Below, in pieces: positions 6,702 to 14,949 of a DNA stretch of 15,649 nt; positions within the stretch are counted from its first letter, which is position 1; every line of letters begins with the position of its first letter. The translations under genes were made by a program, and so were the position numbers. The notes under the pieces are model-generated. The model was not told where the DNA came from, searched no databases, and was given only the letters and a program-made list of their open reading frames with translations. The stretch comes from Syntrophaceae bacterium UBA2251 (GTDB lineage: Bacteria > Desulfobacterota > Syntrophia > Syntrophales > UBA2251): the NCBI GenBank assembly GCA_002347815.1, contig DDXV01000067.1, positions 44,693 to 60,341 of the forward strand. The letters run 5' to 3'.

Positions 6702-7355
6702 ATGATGGACCCCGTATCCGCACAGAACCGGCGCGGCGACACCGCGCTCAAGATCCTGGCCGCCGCCCGCGACGTCTTTTCCGAACGCGGGTTTGCCGGC
6801 ACGACGGTGGATGAAATCGCGCGCCGTGCCGGGGTCAACAAGGCCACGCTCTACTACCAGATCGGCGATAAGCAAACCCTCTATGCGGGCGTGATCCTCG
6901 ACGTCATGGGCAACGCGGCGGAAGCCACGGCGAGCGACCTCCAGGATGCGCCGTCCCCGGAGGAAAAACTCAGGACCTACATCCGGAACGTGGCCGCGGC
7001 GATGGACCGGAACCCCTGGATGCCGCCCATCATGCTCCGGGAAATGGCCGCGGGCGGACGGAACTTCCCGGAGGCGGTGACGCGCGGGATGGCGCAGATC
7101 TTCTCCATTCTGGGAGGGATCATCGCGGAGGGCGTCCGGCAGGACGTCCTCGTCGCCGCCCCGCCTTTGCTCGTCCACCTGATGATCGTCGGCGCCTTCG
7201 CCTTTTTCAAGACCAGCGCCCCGCTCCGGGAGCGCCAGGCGGGGGCGGGCGGGAACTGGCTGGCGGGCGAGGATCGGGTGTCCGGGGCCGTCGCAACCGA
7301 GGTGGAGCGGCTCGTCCTCCGGGCCCTGAGAAAAACGCCCGGGGAGGCCGGATAG
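6702..7355 (+). CDS. TetR/AcrR-family transcriptional regulator of the efflux operon
   Basis: The 217-residue product opens with a typical TetR DNA-binding domain: helix ILAAARDVFSERGFAGTTV, recognition segment IARRAGVNKATLYYQIGDKQTLY (together about residues 18-62), then an all-helical ligand-binding domain with PWMPPIMLREMAAGG, a stretch also seen in CecR/YbiH-type members. It should be a homodimeric repressor released by a small ligand. It is the first gene of a cluster whose other members match the E. coli ybhGFSR exporter, where the regulator is cecR (ybiH); by position it is probably the functional equivalent. The likely operator overlaps its own promoter. Two ATGs lie in tandem (6702 and 6705), preceded by AGGA. 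Confidence in the family is very high; ligand unknown. Confidence 0.93.
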   Translation: MMDPVSAQNRRGDTALKILAAARDVFSERGFAGTTVDEIARRAGVNKATLYYQIGDKQTLYAGVILDVMGNAAEATASDLQDAPSPEEKLRTYIRNVAAAMDRNPWMPPIMLREMAAGGRNFPEAVTRGMAQIFSILGGIIAEGVRQDVLVAAPPLLVHLMIVGAFAFFKTSAPLRERQAGAGGNWLAGEDRVSGAVATEVERLVLRALRKTPGEAG

Positions 7356-7463
7356 CGGGAATAGGCATCCCGGGAAATCGCGCTTCACGGTCGATCCGGG
7401 ATCGCTGGTTCCCCGCGTCCGTCAGGATTGAATGCATCAGCTTTCCGAAGGGGGAGGATCGAG

Positions 7464-8834
7464 ATGAAAGGCTTCAGGACAAGACCCGGCCGGGTCCCGG
7501 CTGTTTTGGGCGTCGCGTTGGCGCTGTTTCTCCTCTGGCCGCCGGTCGCGCCGGCGCAGACGGAGGAACGGATGACGCTTCAGGAGAGCATCGACTTCGC
7601 GCTCCGGGAAAGCGTCCTGATCCATTCCGCCCGGGAGGGAACGAAAGGGGCGGAGGCCACGCAGAAGGAGGCCTTCACGGGGTTCCTGCCGAAGTTCAGC
7701 GCGTCCTACGGCTACACGCGCCTGAACGAGGCGCCGGGCTTCACGATGCCCGGGATGACCCTGTCGAAGGTCCCTCCCCTCTCGACCTCCCCCATGACCG
7801 TTCAATCCGGCACCGAGGACAACTACAACTGGGGCGTCGAGGTCCGGCAGCCCGTTTTCGCCGGCGGGGCGATCCTGGCCAACTACGAGGCCAGCCGCCT
7901 GGGCGCCGACATCGCCCGGATCGAGGAGTCCCTGTCGGTCCAGGACACGGTGCTGGAGGTCAAGGCGGCCTATCTGAACGCCCTGAAGGCGGAGAAGCTC
8001 CTCACGGTCGCCAATCAGACCCACGAACAGCTCAAGGCCCACCGGAACGTGGCGCAGAATTTCTTCGAGGTGGGCGTCATCCCCCGAAACGACCTCCTGC
8101 TGTCGGAGGTGCAGCTCGCCAACGGCGTCCAGGCCGTGCTCAGGGCTGAAAACGCCCTGGCGCTGGCGCAGACAAAATTCAACACGACCCTGAGACGGGA
8201 CATCGATCTGCCGGTCCGCCTGGTGGACATCCTGCAGTACCGGCCCTTTACGAGGACCTTCGAGGCGTGTCTGCAAACGGCCCTGGAGAGGCGGGGCGAA
8301 CTGAAGCAGGTCCGGCTCCGGCAGGACCAGGCGAGGGAAATGGTGCGGGCGGCCCGGAGCGAATACTTTCCGAACGTCAACCTCGTCGGCAACTACACCC
8401 GCTTCGGCGACGAGGCGAACGTTTCGGGCAGCGACTACAAGGACCCGGAGAGCTGGCAGGTCATGGCGGTGGCCAACTGGAACTTCTGGGAGTGGGGCCG
8501 GACGAAGCACCGGGTGGAGGCGAACCGGAGCCGCGAGCGCCAGGCGGCGGACGCCGTGGCGACGCTCAAGGACCGGATCACGCTCGACGTGAAGAACGCC
8601 TGGCTCCAGGCGCGGGAAGCGGAAAAGCAGGTTCGGGTCGCCCAGCAGACCATCGCCCAGGCCGAGGAGAACTTCCGGATCAACGAGGAGCGCTACAAGG
8701 AGCAGGTCGCCACCTCCACGGACGTCCTGGACGCCCTGACGCTCCTGACCCGGGCCAAATCGGACCACGCGAACGCCCTGGCCGACTGTCACCTCTACCA
8801 GGCCCGGCTGGACCGCGCCATGGGCGTGCAATAA
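7464..8834 (+). CDS. TolC-family outer-membrane efflux channel
   Basis: The 456-residue product has a signal peptide (MKGFRTRPGR then a hydrophobic core, cleavage likely after PPVAPA), and then the two-fold repeated outer-membrane efflux protein layout: MTLQESIDFALRE near the mature N-terminus, long amphipathic helices VKAAYLNALKAEKLLTVA and a second half with ARSEYFPNVNLVGNYTRFGD, NWNFWEWG and VKNAWLQAREAEKQV. TolC trimers form the outer-membrane pore and periplasmic tunnel. I chose the ATG at 7464 because GGGGGAGG lies just before it and the signal peptide starts there; the frame is open to an ATG at 7428. The gene follows tetR by 108 nt and precedes the adaptor by 18 nt, so this exporter carries its own channel, unlike the E. 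coli ybh locus. Confidence 0.94.
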   Translation: MKGFRTRPGRVPAVLGVALALFLLWPPVAPAQTEERMTLQESIDFALRESVLIHSAREGTKGAEATQKEAFTGFLPKFSASYGYTRLNEAPGFTMPGMTLSKVPPLSTSPMTVQSGTEDNYNWGVEVRQPVFAGGAILANYEASRLGADIARIEESLSVQDTVLEVKAAYLNALKAEKLLTVANQTHEQLKAHRNVAQNFFEVGVIPRNDLLLSEVQLANGVQAVLRAENALALAQTKFNTTLRRDIDLPVRLVDILQYRPFTRTFEACLQTALERRGELKQVRLRQDQAREMVRAARSEYFPNVNLVGNYTRFGDEANVSGSDYKDPESWQVMAVANWNFWEWGRTKHRVEANRSRERQAADAVATLKDRITLDVKNAWLQAREAEKQVRVAQQTIAQAEENFRINEERYKEQVATSTDVLDALTLLTRAKSDHANALADCHLYQARLDRAMGVQ

Positions 8835-8852
8835 ATCGAGGGGGACGCCGCC

Positions 8853-9863
8853 GTGAAAAAACGCATCGTCATCATCGTCTTTGCCGTGCTGCTCGTCGGC
8901 ACCGGACTCTTCGTCTATTTCGGACAGCGGCAGAACCGGCTGGCGGAGCTGTCCTATTCCGGCACGATCGAAGCGACCCAGGCCAACCTGTCCTTCCAGG
9001 CGGCCGGGCGCGTCGGGGACGTGTTCGTGAAGGAAGGCGAGCGGGTCGGGAAGGACCAGCGCCTCGCCCGGCTCGCGCCGGAGGAATTCGACAGCCGCGT
9101 GGCCCAGGCGGCGGCCAACCTGGAGCGGGCCGTCCAGAACCGCGCCCGGAGCGGAATCGTCCTGGACCTCTACCGGCGCACCCTGCCCGAAGACATCGCC
9201 CGGGCGGAGGCGAACGTGCGCGCCCAGCGGGGGATCGCCGCCGAGGCGGAAAAGAATTACCGGCGCTACGAGCAGCTTTTCCAGCGGGGCGTCGTGGCGG
9301 AGAAGGAGCGGGACGCCGTGCGCCTGGGCCACGACACCGCCCGGGCGCGCCTCGACGAGGGCGAGGCCTCGCTGGCGCAGGCCCGCGGCAACCTGAAGAA
9401 GATCGAGGCGGCCCGGAAGGACCTGGACGCCGCCGAGGCCTTCGTGGCGGCCTCCCGGGCCGCCCTCGAACAGGCGCGCATCCAGCAGGGGTACACCGAG
9501 CTGCGCGCCCCCTTCGCCGGAATCGTCACGAGCCGCAACATCGAGCCCGGCGAAACGGTCTCGCCGGGACGCGAGGTGCTCACCCTGACGGATCTCGCCG
9601 AGGTGGACCTCAAGATCTTCATCAACGAAACGGAGATCGGCCGCATCCGCCCCGGCCAGGCCGCCGACGTCCGCGTGGACGCCTTTCCGGACCGCGTCTT
9701 CCGCGGTACGGTCGCCTTCATGTCTCCCGAGGGCGAATTCACGCCGAAGATCATCCAGACCAAAAAGGAGCGGGTGAAGCTGGTCTACCTCGTCAAGGTG
9801 AAGGTCCCGAATCCCGACCTCAGCCTGAAACCCGGCATGCCGGCCGACGCCTGGCTCAAATGA
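8853..9863 (+). CDS. HlyD/YbhG-like periplasmic membrane-fusion protein
   Basis: The 336-residue adaptor starts at a GTG preceded by GAGGGGG. Residues 4-22 form an N-terminal membrane anchor. LSFQAAGRVGDVFVKEGERVGKDQRLARL (first half-lipoyl, about 46-74, read in pieces) is followed by a long coiled-coil hairpin rich in Ala, Glu and Arg (about 80-210), a second half-lipoyl with LRAPFAGIVTSRNIEPGETV, and a beta-barrel part. The stretch FMSPEGEFTPKIIQT followed by LVYLVKVKV strongly resembles the YbhG C-terminus. It should link the inner-membrane ABC transporter to the TolC channel encoded just upstream. The next gene is 141 nt away, separated by a dispersed hairpin element. Family confidence is very high. 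Confidence 0.94.
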   Translation: MKKRIVIIVFAVLLVGTGLFVYFGQRQNRLAELSYSGTIEATQANLSFQAAGRVGDVFVKEGERVGKDQRLARLAPEEFDSRVAQAAANLERAVQNRARSGIVLDLYRRTLPEDIARAEANVRAQRGIAAEAEKNYRRYEQLFQRGVVAEKERDAVRLGHDTARARLDEGEASLAQARGNLKKIEAARKDLDAAEAFVAASRAALEQARIQQGYTELRAPFAGIVTSRNIEPGETVSPGREVLTLTDLAEVDLKIFINETEIGRIRPGQAADVRVDAFPDRVFRGTVAFMSPEGEFTPKIIQTKKERVKLVYLVKVKVPNPDLSLKPGMPADAWLK

Positions 9864-9865
9864 GC

Positions 9866-9970
9866 GCGTTGCGTTCCAGGGCGCGGCAGGGAACTGCGGG
9901 CCTTGGTTCCCGCGCGGGCCGGAAGGCGGTCGGCCGACGGGAGGGATTCCCGCCTGCGCGGGAATGACGG
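9866..9970 (+). repeat. Dispersed REP-like hairpin element inside the efflux operon
   Basis: The interval between adaptor and ATPase holds two inverted repeats: gggaac (9889-9894) with gttccc (9906-9911), and an exact 8-bp-arm hairpin attcccgc (9946-9953), loop ctgc, gcgggaat (9958-9965), followed by gacgg. The attcccgc-gcgggaat form is the common dispersed element of many proteobacteria, similar in core to neisserial dRS3. The words gacgggaggg (9936-9945) and cgggaatgacg (9959-9969) recur before gspJ. The hairpin may lower or protect downstream mRNA. Confidence 0.75.
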
Positions 9971-10004
9971 AAAACAGGCATTGTCGAAAGGTTTCTGAAA
10001 CCCG

Positions 10005-10760
10005 ATGAGCGAAGGATTGATCGCGATCGACCGCGTCTCCATGAACTTCGGCGCGACGGAGGCCGTCCGGGATGTCACCCTGTCCGTGGCCGCCGGGACG
10101 ATCTTCGGTCTCGTCGGCTCCGACGGCGCCGGAAAATCGACGCTCTTGCGGATGGCCGCGACGATGATCCCGCCGGCGTCGGGACGCATTACCGTGGGCG
10201 GCCTGGACGTCGTCCGCGAAAGACGGCGGGTGAAGCCGCTCATCGGCTACATGCCCCAGCGCTTCGGCCTGTACCCGGACCTGACCGTCGAGGAGAACCT
10301 GGAATTTTTCATGCAGATTTTCGGCATCCCGCGACGCGAGCGGCAGGCGCGCAAGGAGCGCTACCTGGGGTTCTCGAACCTGCTCCCCTTCCTCGACCGG
10401 CAGGCGGGCAACCTCTCCGGCGGCATGAAGCAGAAGCTGGGGCTGGCCTGCGTCCTCGTCCACGAACCCAAGGCCCTGATTCTCGACGAGCCGACCAACG
10501 GCGTCGATCCCGTCTCGCGTCAGGAGTTCTGGGAGATCCTGGCGCAGATGCGCTCGAACGGCATGACGATCTTCGTCTCCACGGCCTACCTCGACGAGGG
10601 GGAGCGGTGCGACCGTCTCGGCCTGATGCACCGGGCGCGCCTGCTCGCCCAGGGCGACCCGGAGACGATCCGGGGTGCCGCCCCGGACCTGGAGGAGGCC
10701 GTCATCGCCCGCATCCAGGCCGTGGATCAGGAGCTTGTCCATGACGCCTTCCAACACTGA
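10005..10760 (+). CDS. ABC exporter ATPase, YbhF N-terminal-half type
   Basis: This 251-residue nucleotide-binding protein has Walker A GSDGAGKST (38-46), Q-loop Gln85, signature LSGGMKQ (137-143) and Walker B LILDEP (158-163). The H-loop His is replaced by Ala194 in VSTAYLDE, as I recall for the first ATPase half of E. coli YbhF (STAYMDE). With the next gene it should form a heterodimer powering the two ABC-2 permeases. Its own ATP site, completed by the partner's degenerate signature, is probably weak or non-hydrolytic, whereas its good LSGGM completes the partner's site. The last 20 nt overlap the next gene, whose AGGAG ribosome site lies within this gene. Confidence is very high for an ATPase and good for the YbhF relation. 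Confidence 0.94.
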   Translation: MSEGLIAIDRVSMNFGATEAVRDVTLSVAAGTIFGLVGSDGAGKSTLLRMAATMIPPASGRITVGGLDVVRERRRVKPLIGYMPQRFGLYPDLTVEENLEFFMQIFGIPRRERQARKERYLGFSNLLPFLDRQAGNLSGGMKQKLGLACVLVHEPKALILDEPTNGVDPVSRQEFWEILAQMRSNGMTIFVSTAYLDEGERCDRLGLMHRARLLAQGDPETIRGAAPDLEEAVIARIQAVDQELVHDAFQH

Positions 10761-11586
10761 CGCCATCGCCGTCCGGGATCTGGAAAAGCGCTTCGGCGCT
10801 TTCGTCGCCGTCGACCGGATCTCCTTCAGCGTGCAAAAGGGCGAGATCTTCGGCTTCCTCGGATCGAACGGATCGGGGAAATCGACGACGATCCGGATGC
10901 TCTGCGGGATCATCACGCCCACCGCCGGGGCGGGCCGGGTGGCCGGTCACGACCTGTTCACCGAGGCGGAGGAGATCAAGCAGTCGATCGGCTACATGTC
11001 GCAGAAGTTCTCGCTCTACGAGGACCTGACGCCCTACGAGAACATCCGGTTCTACCTGGGCGTCTACAGCGTCCCCGAGCGCCGCTGGCGGGAACGGAGC
11101 GACTGGGTTCTGGAGACCACGCGCCTGACGGACGTCCGCGACCGCGCGACGCGCGACCTACCGCCCGGCTGGCGCCAGCGCCTGGCGCTGGGCTGCGCGC
11201 TCCTCCACCAGCCGGACATCCTCTTCCTCGACGAACCGACCTCGGGCGTCGATCCCGTGACGCGCCGCCACTTCTGGACCTTCATCCGCGACCTCGCCGC
11301 CCGGGGCATGACCGTCTTCGTCACGACCCACTACATGGACGAGGCCACGAACTGCGAGCGACTCGTCCTGATCGACGCGGGCCGGATCGTGGCCCAGGGC
11401 AGCCCCGCCGCGATCGTCGCGGCGGCCTGTCCGGACCGGCCCGGGGCCGACCTGAACGACGCCTTCATCCGCCTGATGGCGCGGGGCAAGGCGCCCGCGG
11501 AAAGGACTGCGAACCTGACGGCAACGCCTTCCTCCCCGGACATCGAAACCTCTTCGCCGTTCCGGCCCGGTCCCCCGGAGGGATAG
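10741..11586 (+). CDS. ABC exporter ATPase, YbhF C-terminal-half type
   Basis: The 281-residue product has Walker A GSNGSGKST (41-49), Q-loop Gln88, Walker B LFLDEP (161-166) and the switch His197 in VTTHYMDEA. The signature is degenerate, LPPGWRQ (140-146) instead of LSGGQ. This is the mirror image of the preceding ATPase, so the pair has one complete ATP site and one doubly impaired site. The ATG at 10741 was chosen over an upstream one because it follows AGGAG and gives a standard N-terminus; it overlaps the preceding gene by 20 nt. About 40 residues after the core form a Pro/Ala/Thr-rich tail (KAPAERTANLTATPSSPD) without clear homology. The permease gene follows 4 nt after the stop. Confidence 0.93.
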   Translation: MTPSNTDAIAVRDLEKRFGAFVAVDRISFSVQKGEIFGFLGSNGSGKSTTIRMLCGIITPTAGAGRVAGHDLFTEAEEIKQSIGYMSQKFSLYEDLTPYENIRFYLGVYSVPERRWRERSDWVLETTRLTDVRDRATRDLPPGWRQRLALGCALLHQPDILFLDEPTSGVDPVTRRHFWTFIRDLAARGMTVFVTTHYMDEATNCERLVLIDAGRIVAQGSPAAIVAAACPDRPGADLNDAFIRLMARGKAPAERTANLTATPSSPDIETSSPFRPGPPEG

Positions 11587-11590
11587 ACGC

Positions 11591-12730
11591 ATGAACCCGC
11601 GGAAAATCCAGGCCGTGATGCGCAAGGAGGTCTACCACCTGATCCGGGACTACCGGAGCCTGATCCTCGCCTTCGCCATCCCGCTGCTCCTCATCCTCCT
11701 GTTCGGTTACGCCCTGTCGCTCGACGTGGACAACGTCGAGACGGTCGTCGTGGACCAGGACCGCTCCGCGCTGAGCCGGGACTTCATCCGGCGCCTCGAC
11801 GCCTCGCCCTATTTCCGCGTCGGCGCTTATCTGGACGACGTGCGGGCGATCGACGCCGCCCTCGACGGCGACCGGGCGACCCTGGCCGTCGTCATCCCGC
11901 CGGACTGGACGCGCACGCTCCGGGCCGACCGCGCCGCGCCCCTGCAGGTCATCCTGGACGGGAGCGACCCGAACTTCGCGAACATCGCCCGGGGGTACAT
12001 CACCGCCTTCCTCGAGCGGGAGAACCGGCGATTTTTAATGCAGTTCCTCGACCGTCGCGGCCTGGGCGCGACGTCCCTGCGCGCCCCCGTCGAGGCCCGC
12101 GTCCGCGTGTGGTTCAACGAGGACCTCGAAAGCCGGAATTTCATCATCCCCGGGATCATTGCCGTGATCATCATGATCGCCGGGGCGATGCTGACCTCGC
12201 TCGTCATCGCCCGGGAGTACGAAAACGGGACGATGGAGACGATCAAGTCCCTGCCGCTTTCCGCCGGGGAGTTCCTGATCGGCAAGGCCCTCCCCTATTT
12301 CGGGATCGGCCTGGCCGACGTTCTCATCGCGGTGCTCATGGGCCAGGTCCTGTTCGGGATCGTCATGAAGGCCGACTTCTGGCTCATGATCCTGGCCTCG
12401 TCCCTGTACCTGGCCGTGGCGCTGGCGCTGGGCCTCCTGATCTCCGTCGTGACCAAGTCCCAGCTCGTCGCCAACCAGGGGGCGATCATGATCACGTACC
12501 TCCCGTCGCTGCTGCTGTCCAATTTCGTCTTCCCGGTCGTGAACATGCCCCAGGCGCTCCAGGCCCTGACGTACGTCGTCCCCGCGACCTACTACATCGA
12601 CATCCTGAGCGGGATTTATCTGAAAAACCTGGGCTTCCGGGAGATGTGGCCGGGCTTCGCCGTCCTGGCGGCGATGGCCGCCGCGCTTGCCGCCGTCAAC
12701 CTGATCCGCCTGAAACGCGAGGGGATGTGA
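11591..12730 (+). CDS. ABC-2 type permease, YbhS-like
   Basis: The 379-residue membrane protein has the ABC-2 exporter layout: a first membrane helix (LILAFAIPLLLILLFGYAL, about 27-45), a periplasmic domain of about 130 residues with VILDGSDPNFANI, then five helices starting with FIIPGIIAVIIMIAGAMLTSL. The motif VIAREYENGTMETI between helices 2 and 3 is the conserved coupling segment of this family, and LPSLLLSNFVFPVVNMP with ALTYVVPATYY is near the C-terminus. It resembles E. coli YbhS in length and motifs. It should form a heterodimeric channel with the next gene's product. It lies 4 nt after the ATPase and 4 nt before the second permease. Substrate unknown; E. coli homologues affect drug tolerance and cation balance. 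Confidence 0.94.
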   Translation: MNPRKIQAVMRKEVYHLIRDYRSLILAFAIPLLLILLFGYALSLDVDNVETVVVDQDRSALSRDFIRRLDASPYFRVGAYLDDVRAIDAALDGDRATLAVVIPPDWTRTLRADRAAPLQVILDGSDPNFANIARGYITAFLERENRRFLMQFLDRRGLGATSLRAPVEARVRVWFNEDLESRNFIIPGIIAVIIMIAGAMLTSLVIAREYENGTMETIKSLPLSAGEFLIGKALPYFGIGLADVLIAVLMGQVLFGIVMKADFWLMILASSLYLAVALALGLLISVVTKSQLVANQGAIMITYLPSLLLSNFVFPVVNMPQALQALTYVVPATYYIDILSGIYLKNLGFREMWPGFAVLAAMAAALAAVNLIRLKREGM

Positions 12731-12734
12731 ACCC

Positions 12735-13856
12735 ATGAGCTGGCTCCGCATCCGCGAACTGATCCGCAAGGAATTCATCCTGCTCTTCCGGGACAAGCGG
12801 AACCGGCCCATCCTGATCGTGATCCCGATCATCCAGATGCTCGTTTTCGGCTACGTCGTCAACTACGACATCCGCCTGATCCGCGTCGCCCTCCTCGATC
12901 AGGCGCGCACGGCCGAGAGCCGGATGCTCGCGGACGCCCTGACCGGGAACGGGATCTTCCGGATCGACTACGCGGCCCGGGACGCGCGGGAGCTGGAGGC
13001 CCTGCTGCTGAAGGGGAAGGTCGATCTCGCCGTCAAGGTCGCCCCGGACTTCTCCCGCCGGATACGGCGGGGGGAGACGGCGGCGGTGCAGATCCTGGTG
13101 GACGGCAGCATGAGCAACATGGCCTCCGTCCGGATCGCCTACACCGTGGCCGCCCTGGACACCCTGAACCGCCGCCTCCTGCGCGAGCTGCACCCCGAAC
13201 GGATGGACTACGGCCGGATCGACGCCAGGATCCGGACCTGGTACAACCCGAACCTCGACAGCCAGCATTTCTTCGTCCCGGGCATCGTGGCCTTCGTCAT
13301 CATGCTGATCTCACTGCTTTTGACCTCGATCGCCATCATCCGGGAGAAGGAACAGGGCACGATGGAACAGCTCGTCGTGACCCCGCTCAGACCCGTCGAG
13401 CTCATCGTGGGCAAGACGATCCCCTATATCCTCATCTCCTTCGTCCAGATGATCGTCGTGACGGCGCTTGCCGTCTTCTGGTTCCGCATCCCGCTCGCCG
13501 GGAGCCTCGCCCTCCTCGCCTTCGCGACGGCCCTGTTCCTGCTGAGCAGCCTCGGCGTCGGGCTTTTCATCTCCACGGTCTCCGCAACCCAGCAGCAGGC
13601 GATGATGACGACCTTCTTCTTCATCCTGCCCGCCTTCATGCTCTCCGGCTTCGTCTTCCCCATCGCCAACATGCCGGAGGTCGTGCAGTGGATGACCTAC
13701 CTGAACCCCCTGCGGTTCTTCCTCGTCATCATCCGCGGGATCTTCCTGAAGGGCGTGGGGATGGCCGTGCTTTGGCCGCAGTTCGTCGCCCTGACGCTGC
13801 TGGGCGCCCTCGTCTTCGCGGGGGCCATCGGCCGTTTTCGCAAGCGGCTGGATTGA
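12735..13856 (+). CDS. ABC-2 type permease, YbhR-like
   Basis: The 373-residue product repeats the ABC-2 layout: a helix near 20-40 (ILIVIPIIQMLVFGYVV), a periplasmic domain with ILVDGSMSNMASV and TWYNPNLDSQHFFVPGIVA, then five helices. IREKEQGTMEQLVVTPL is the coupling segment, and SATQQQAMMTTFF, MLSGFVFPIANMP and MTYLNPLRFFL match YbhR-type permeases. It is the second half of the export channel and the last gene of the operon; the next gene starts 110 nt later. I see no clear terminator after its stop, so some read-through to the next gene is possible. Confidence is high. Confidence 0.94.
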   Translation: MSWLRIRELIRKEFILLFRDKRNRPILIVIPIIQMLVFGYVVNYDIRLIRVALLDQARTAESRMLADALTGNGIFRIDYAARDARELEALLLKGKVDLAVKVAPDFSRRIRRGETAAVQILVDGSMSNMASVRIAYTVAALDTLNRRLLRELHPERMDYGRIDARIRTWYNPNLDSQHFFVPGIVAFVIMLISLLLTSIAIIREKEQGTMEQLVVTPLRPVELIVGKTIPYILISFVQMIVVTALAVFWFRIPLAGSLALLAFATALFLLSSLGVGLFISTVSATQQQAMMTTFFFILPAFMLSGFVFPIANMPEVVQWMTYLNPLRFFLVIIRGIFLKGVGMAVLWPQFVALTLLGALVFAGAIGRFRKRLD

Positions 13857-13965
13857 GTCAAAGAAAATCCTGTTGCGGAATCGGAGGGATTTGTCATAGG
13901 GTATCTCCGTCATTTCATGAACCATCCGGAGGGCTCGCAACGGGATCCGGACGAGGAATGAATCC

Positions 13966-14949
13966 ATGCTCAGGATCATCGAGGACGAACGGGACATCCG
14001 GCGCTGCCAGCGGCAGATGATGCGCCATTTCAAACCGGTCCTGACCGGACGCCTGACCGTGAAGCTGGGCCATGCCGGGGGAAGCTTTCCGGCCCGCATC
14101 GCCTGGCACGCGTCGCCCGGGATCTGGCTCTACTCCCGGAAGCTCCCCGAGGGGCGCTACTGGAACGTCTTCGGCCTCGGTCTGCCGGTAGGGTCGTCCG
14201 CGCTGCCCATCACCTGCGAGATCAACGTCCCCGTCGCGGGCGTCGACCGCAAGCTGGGCGGCGCTTTCGCCCGGAACCGCGACGGCCGGACCTTCGTCGT
14301 CCACCGCGGTCTGATCGGCGGCGCGAAGAAGGGCGTGGGAAAGTCGCTCTTCGCCTCCCGCTTCCGGGGCGTCTGGTCCGCCCTCGAGGAGGGCCGCGCC
14401 GTCACGCCGGTGGCCGTGATCGGGGAGCTGTCCTCCCCCCGCTTCGTCCGCCATCTGTCCCTCTTCGTCCTCAAGATCGACCGCCTGAAGAATCTGGCCG
14501 TCGCCTCCCCGCAATTGGAAATGTCCTTCGAGACGGTATCCTTTCGGGAAGAATGGATCGGCCGGGCCGTAACCGAAACGGACGGCGCGGGCGGGCTTGC
14601 CTGCGACCACGGCCCGATCGTCCAGGACCTGGCCGCCGCACTCCGCGCGCGGGGACTCCGGGTCGGCAACGACGACCGGCGCGACCTCCTGATCACGGAC
14701 GGCGGCGGCCGGATCGGGTGGATGCTCCAAGTGATTCCCGATAGCTCCGAGCGGGCCATCTTCGACGGGGTCGCGCGCCTGCTGATCTACGGCGCGGATC
14801 TTCCGGATGGCTGCCGCCGCGTCCTCGTCCTCCCGGACGGCGCGGACAAGCCGCACAAGGAACGGCTCAAGAAACTGCACGTGGACCTCCTGCCCTTCGC
14901 CTGGGATGAAAACCGGGCGGTCTTCCCGGACCTCGCCGCACTCCTTTAG
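13966..14949 (+). CDS. Unrecognised protein with a C-terminal PD-(D/E)xK-like domain lacking catalytic residues
   Basis: The 327-residue soluble product has no signal peptide or membrane helix and is preceded by GAGGAA at good spacing. I do not recognise it by name. The N-terminal 200 residues contain WHASPGIWLYSRKLPEGRYWNV-like strands and a basic patch GGAKKGVGKSLF (about 123-134) that is not a Walker A motif. The C-terminal 112 residues read like a nuclease fold: GPIVQDLAAALRARG helix, DLLITD strand with Asp240, then WMLQVIPDSS, a helix FDGVARLLIYG, and CRRVLVLPDG. In active relatives the strand would carry E-x-K; here it is Gln255-Val-Ile257. It may be a nuclease-derived binding protein. 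It stands alone between the efflux operon and the cyclase. Confidence 0.8.
   Translation: MLRIIEDERDIRRCQRQMMRHFKPVLTGRLTVKLGHAGGSFPARIAWHASPGIWLYSRKLPEGRYWNVFGLGLPVGSSALPITCEINVPVAGVDRKLGGAFARNRDGRTFVVHRGLIGGAKKGVGKSLFASRFRGVWSALEEGRAVTPVAVIGELSSPRFVRHLSLFVLKIDRLKNLAVASPQLEMSFETVSFREEWIGRAVTETDGAGGLACDHGPIVQDLAAALRARGLRVGNDDRRDLLITDGGGRIGWMLQVIPDSSERAIFDGVARLLIYGADLPDGCRRVLVLPDGADKPHKERLKKLHVDLLPFAWDENRAVFPDLAALL

Noticed and set aside
7437..10922. Minus-strand open frame of 1161 codons opposite the efflux genes
   Set aside because: It is antisense to tolC, the adaptor and the first ATPase, is rich in Arg, Gly, Asp, His and Leu as expected from the reverse frame of GC-rich genes, and has no recognisable domain.
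13857..13965. Promoter TTGTCA near 13893 for the unknown gene
   Set aside because: The hexamer 17 nt downstream is a poor -10, so I cannot support it over read-through from the efflux operon.
14331..14342. GVGKS-like stretch in the unknown protein as a Walker A motif
   Set aside because: The sequence GGAKKGVGKSLF has no GxxxxGK[ST] spacing with a preceding hydrophobic strand, and there is no Walker B candidate.
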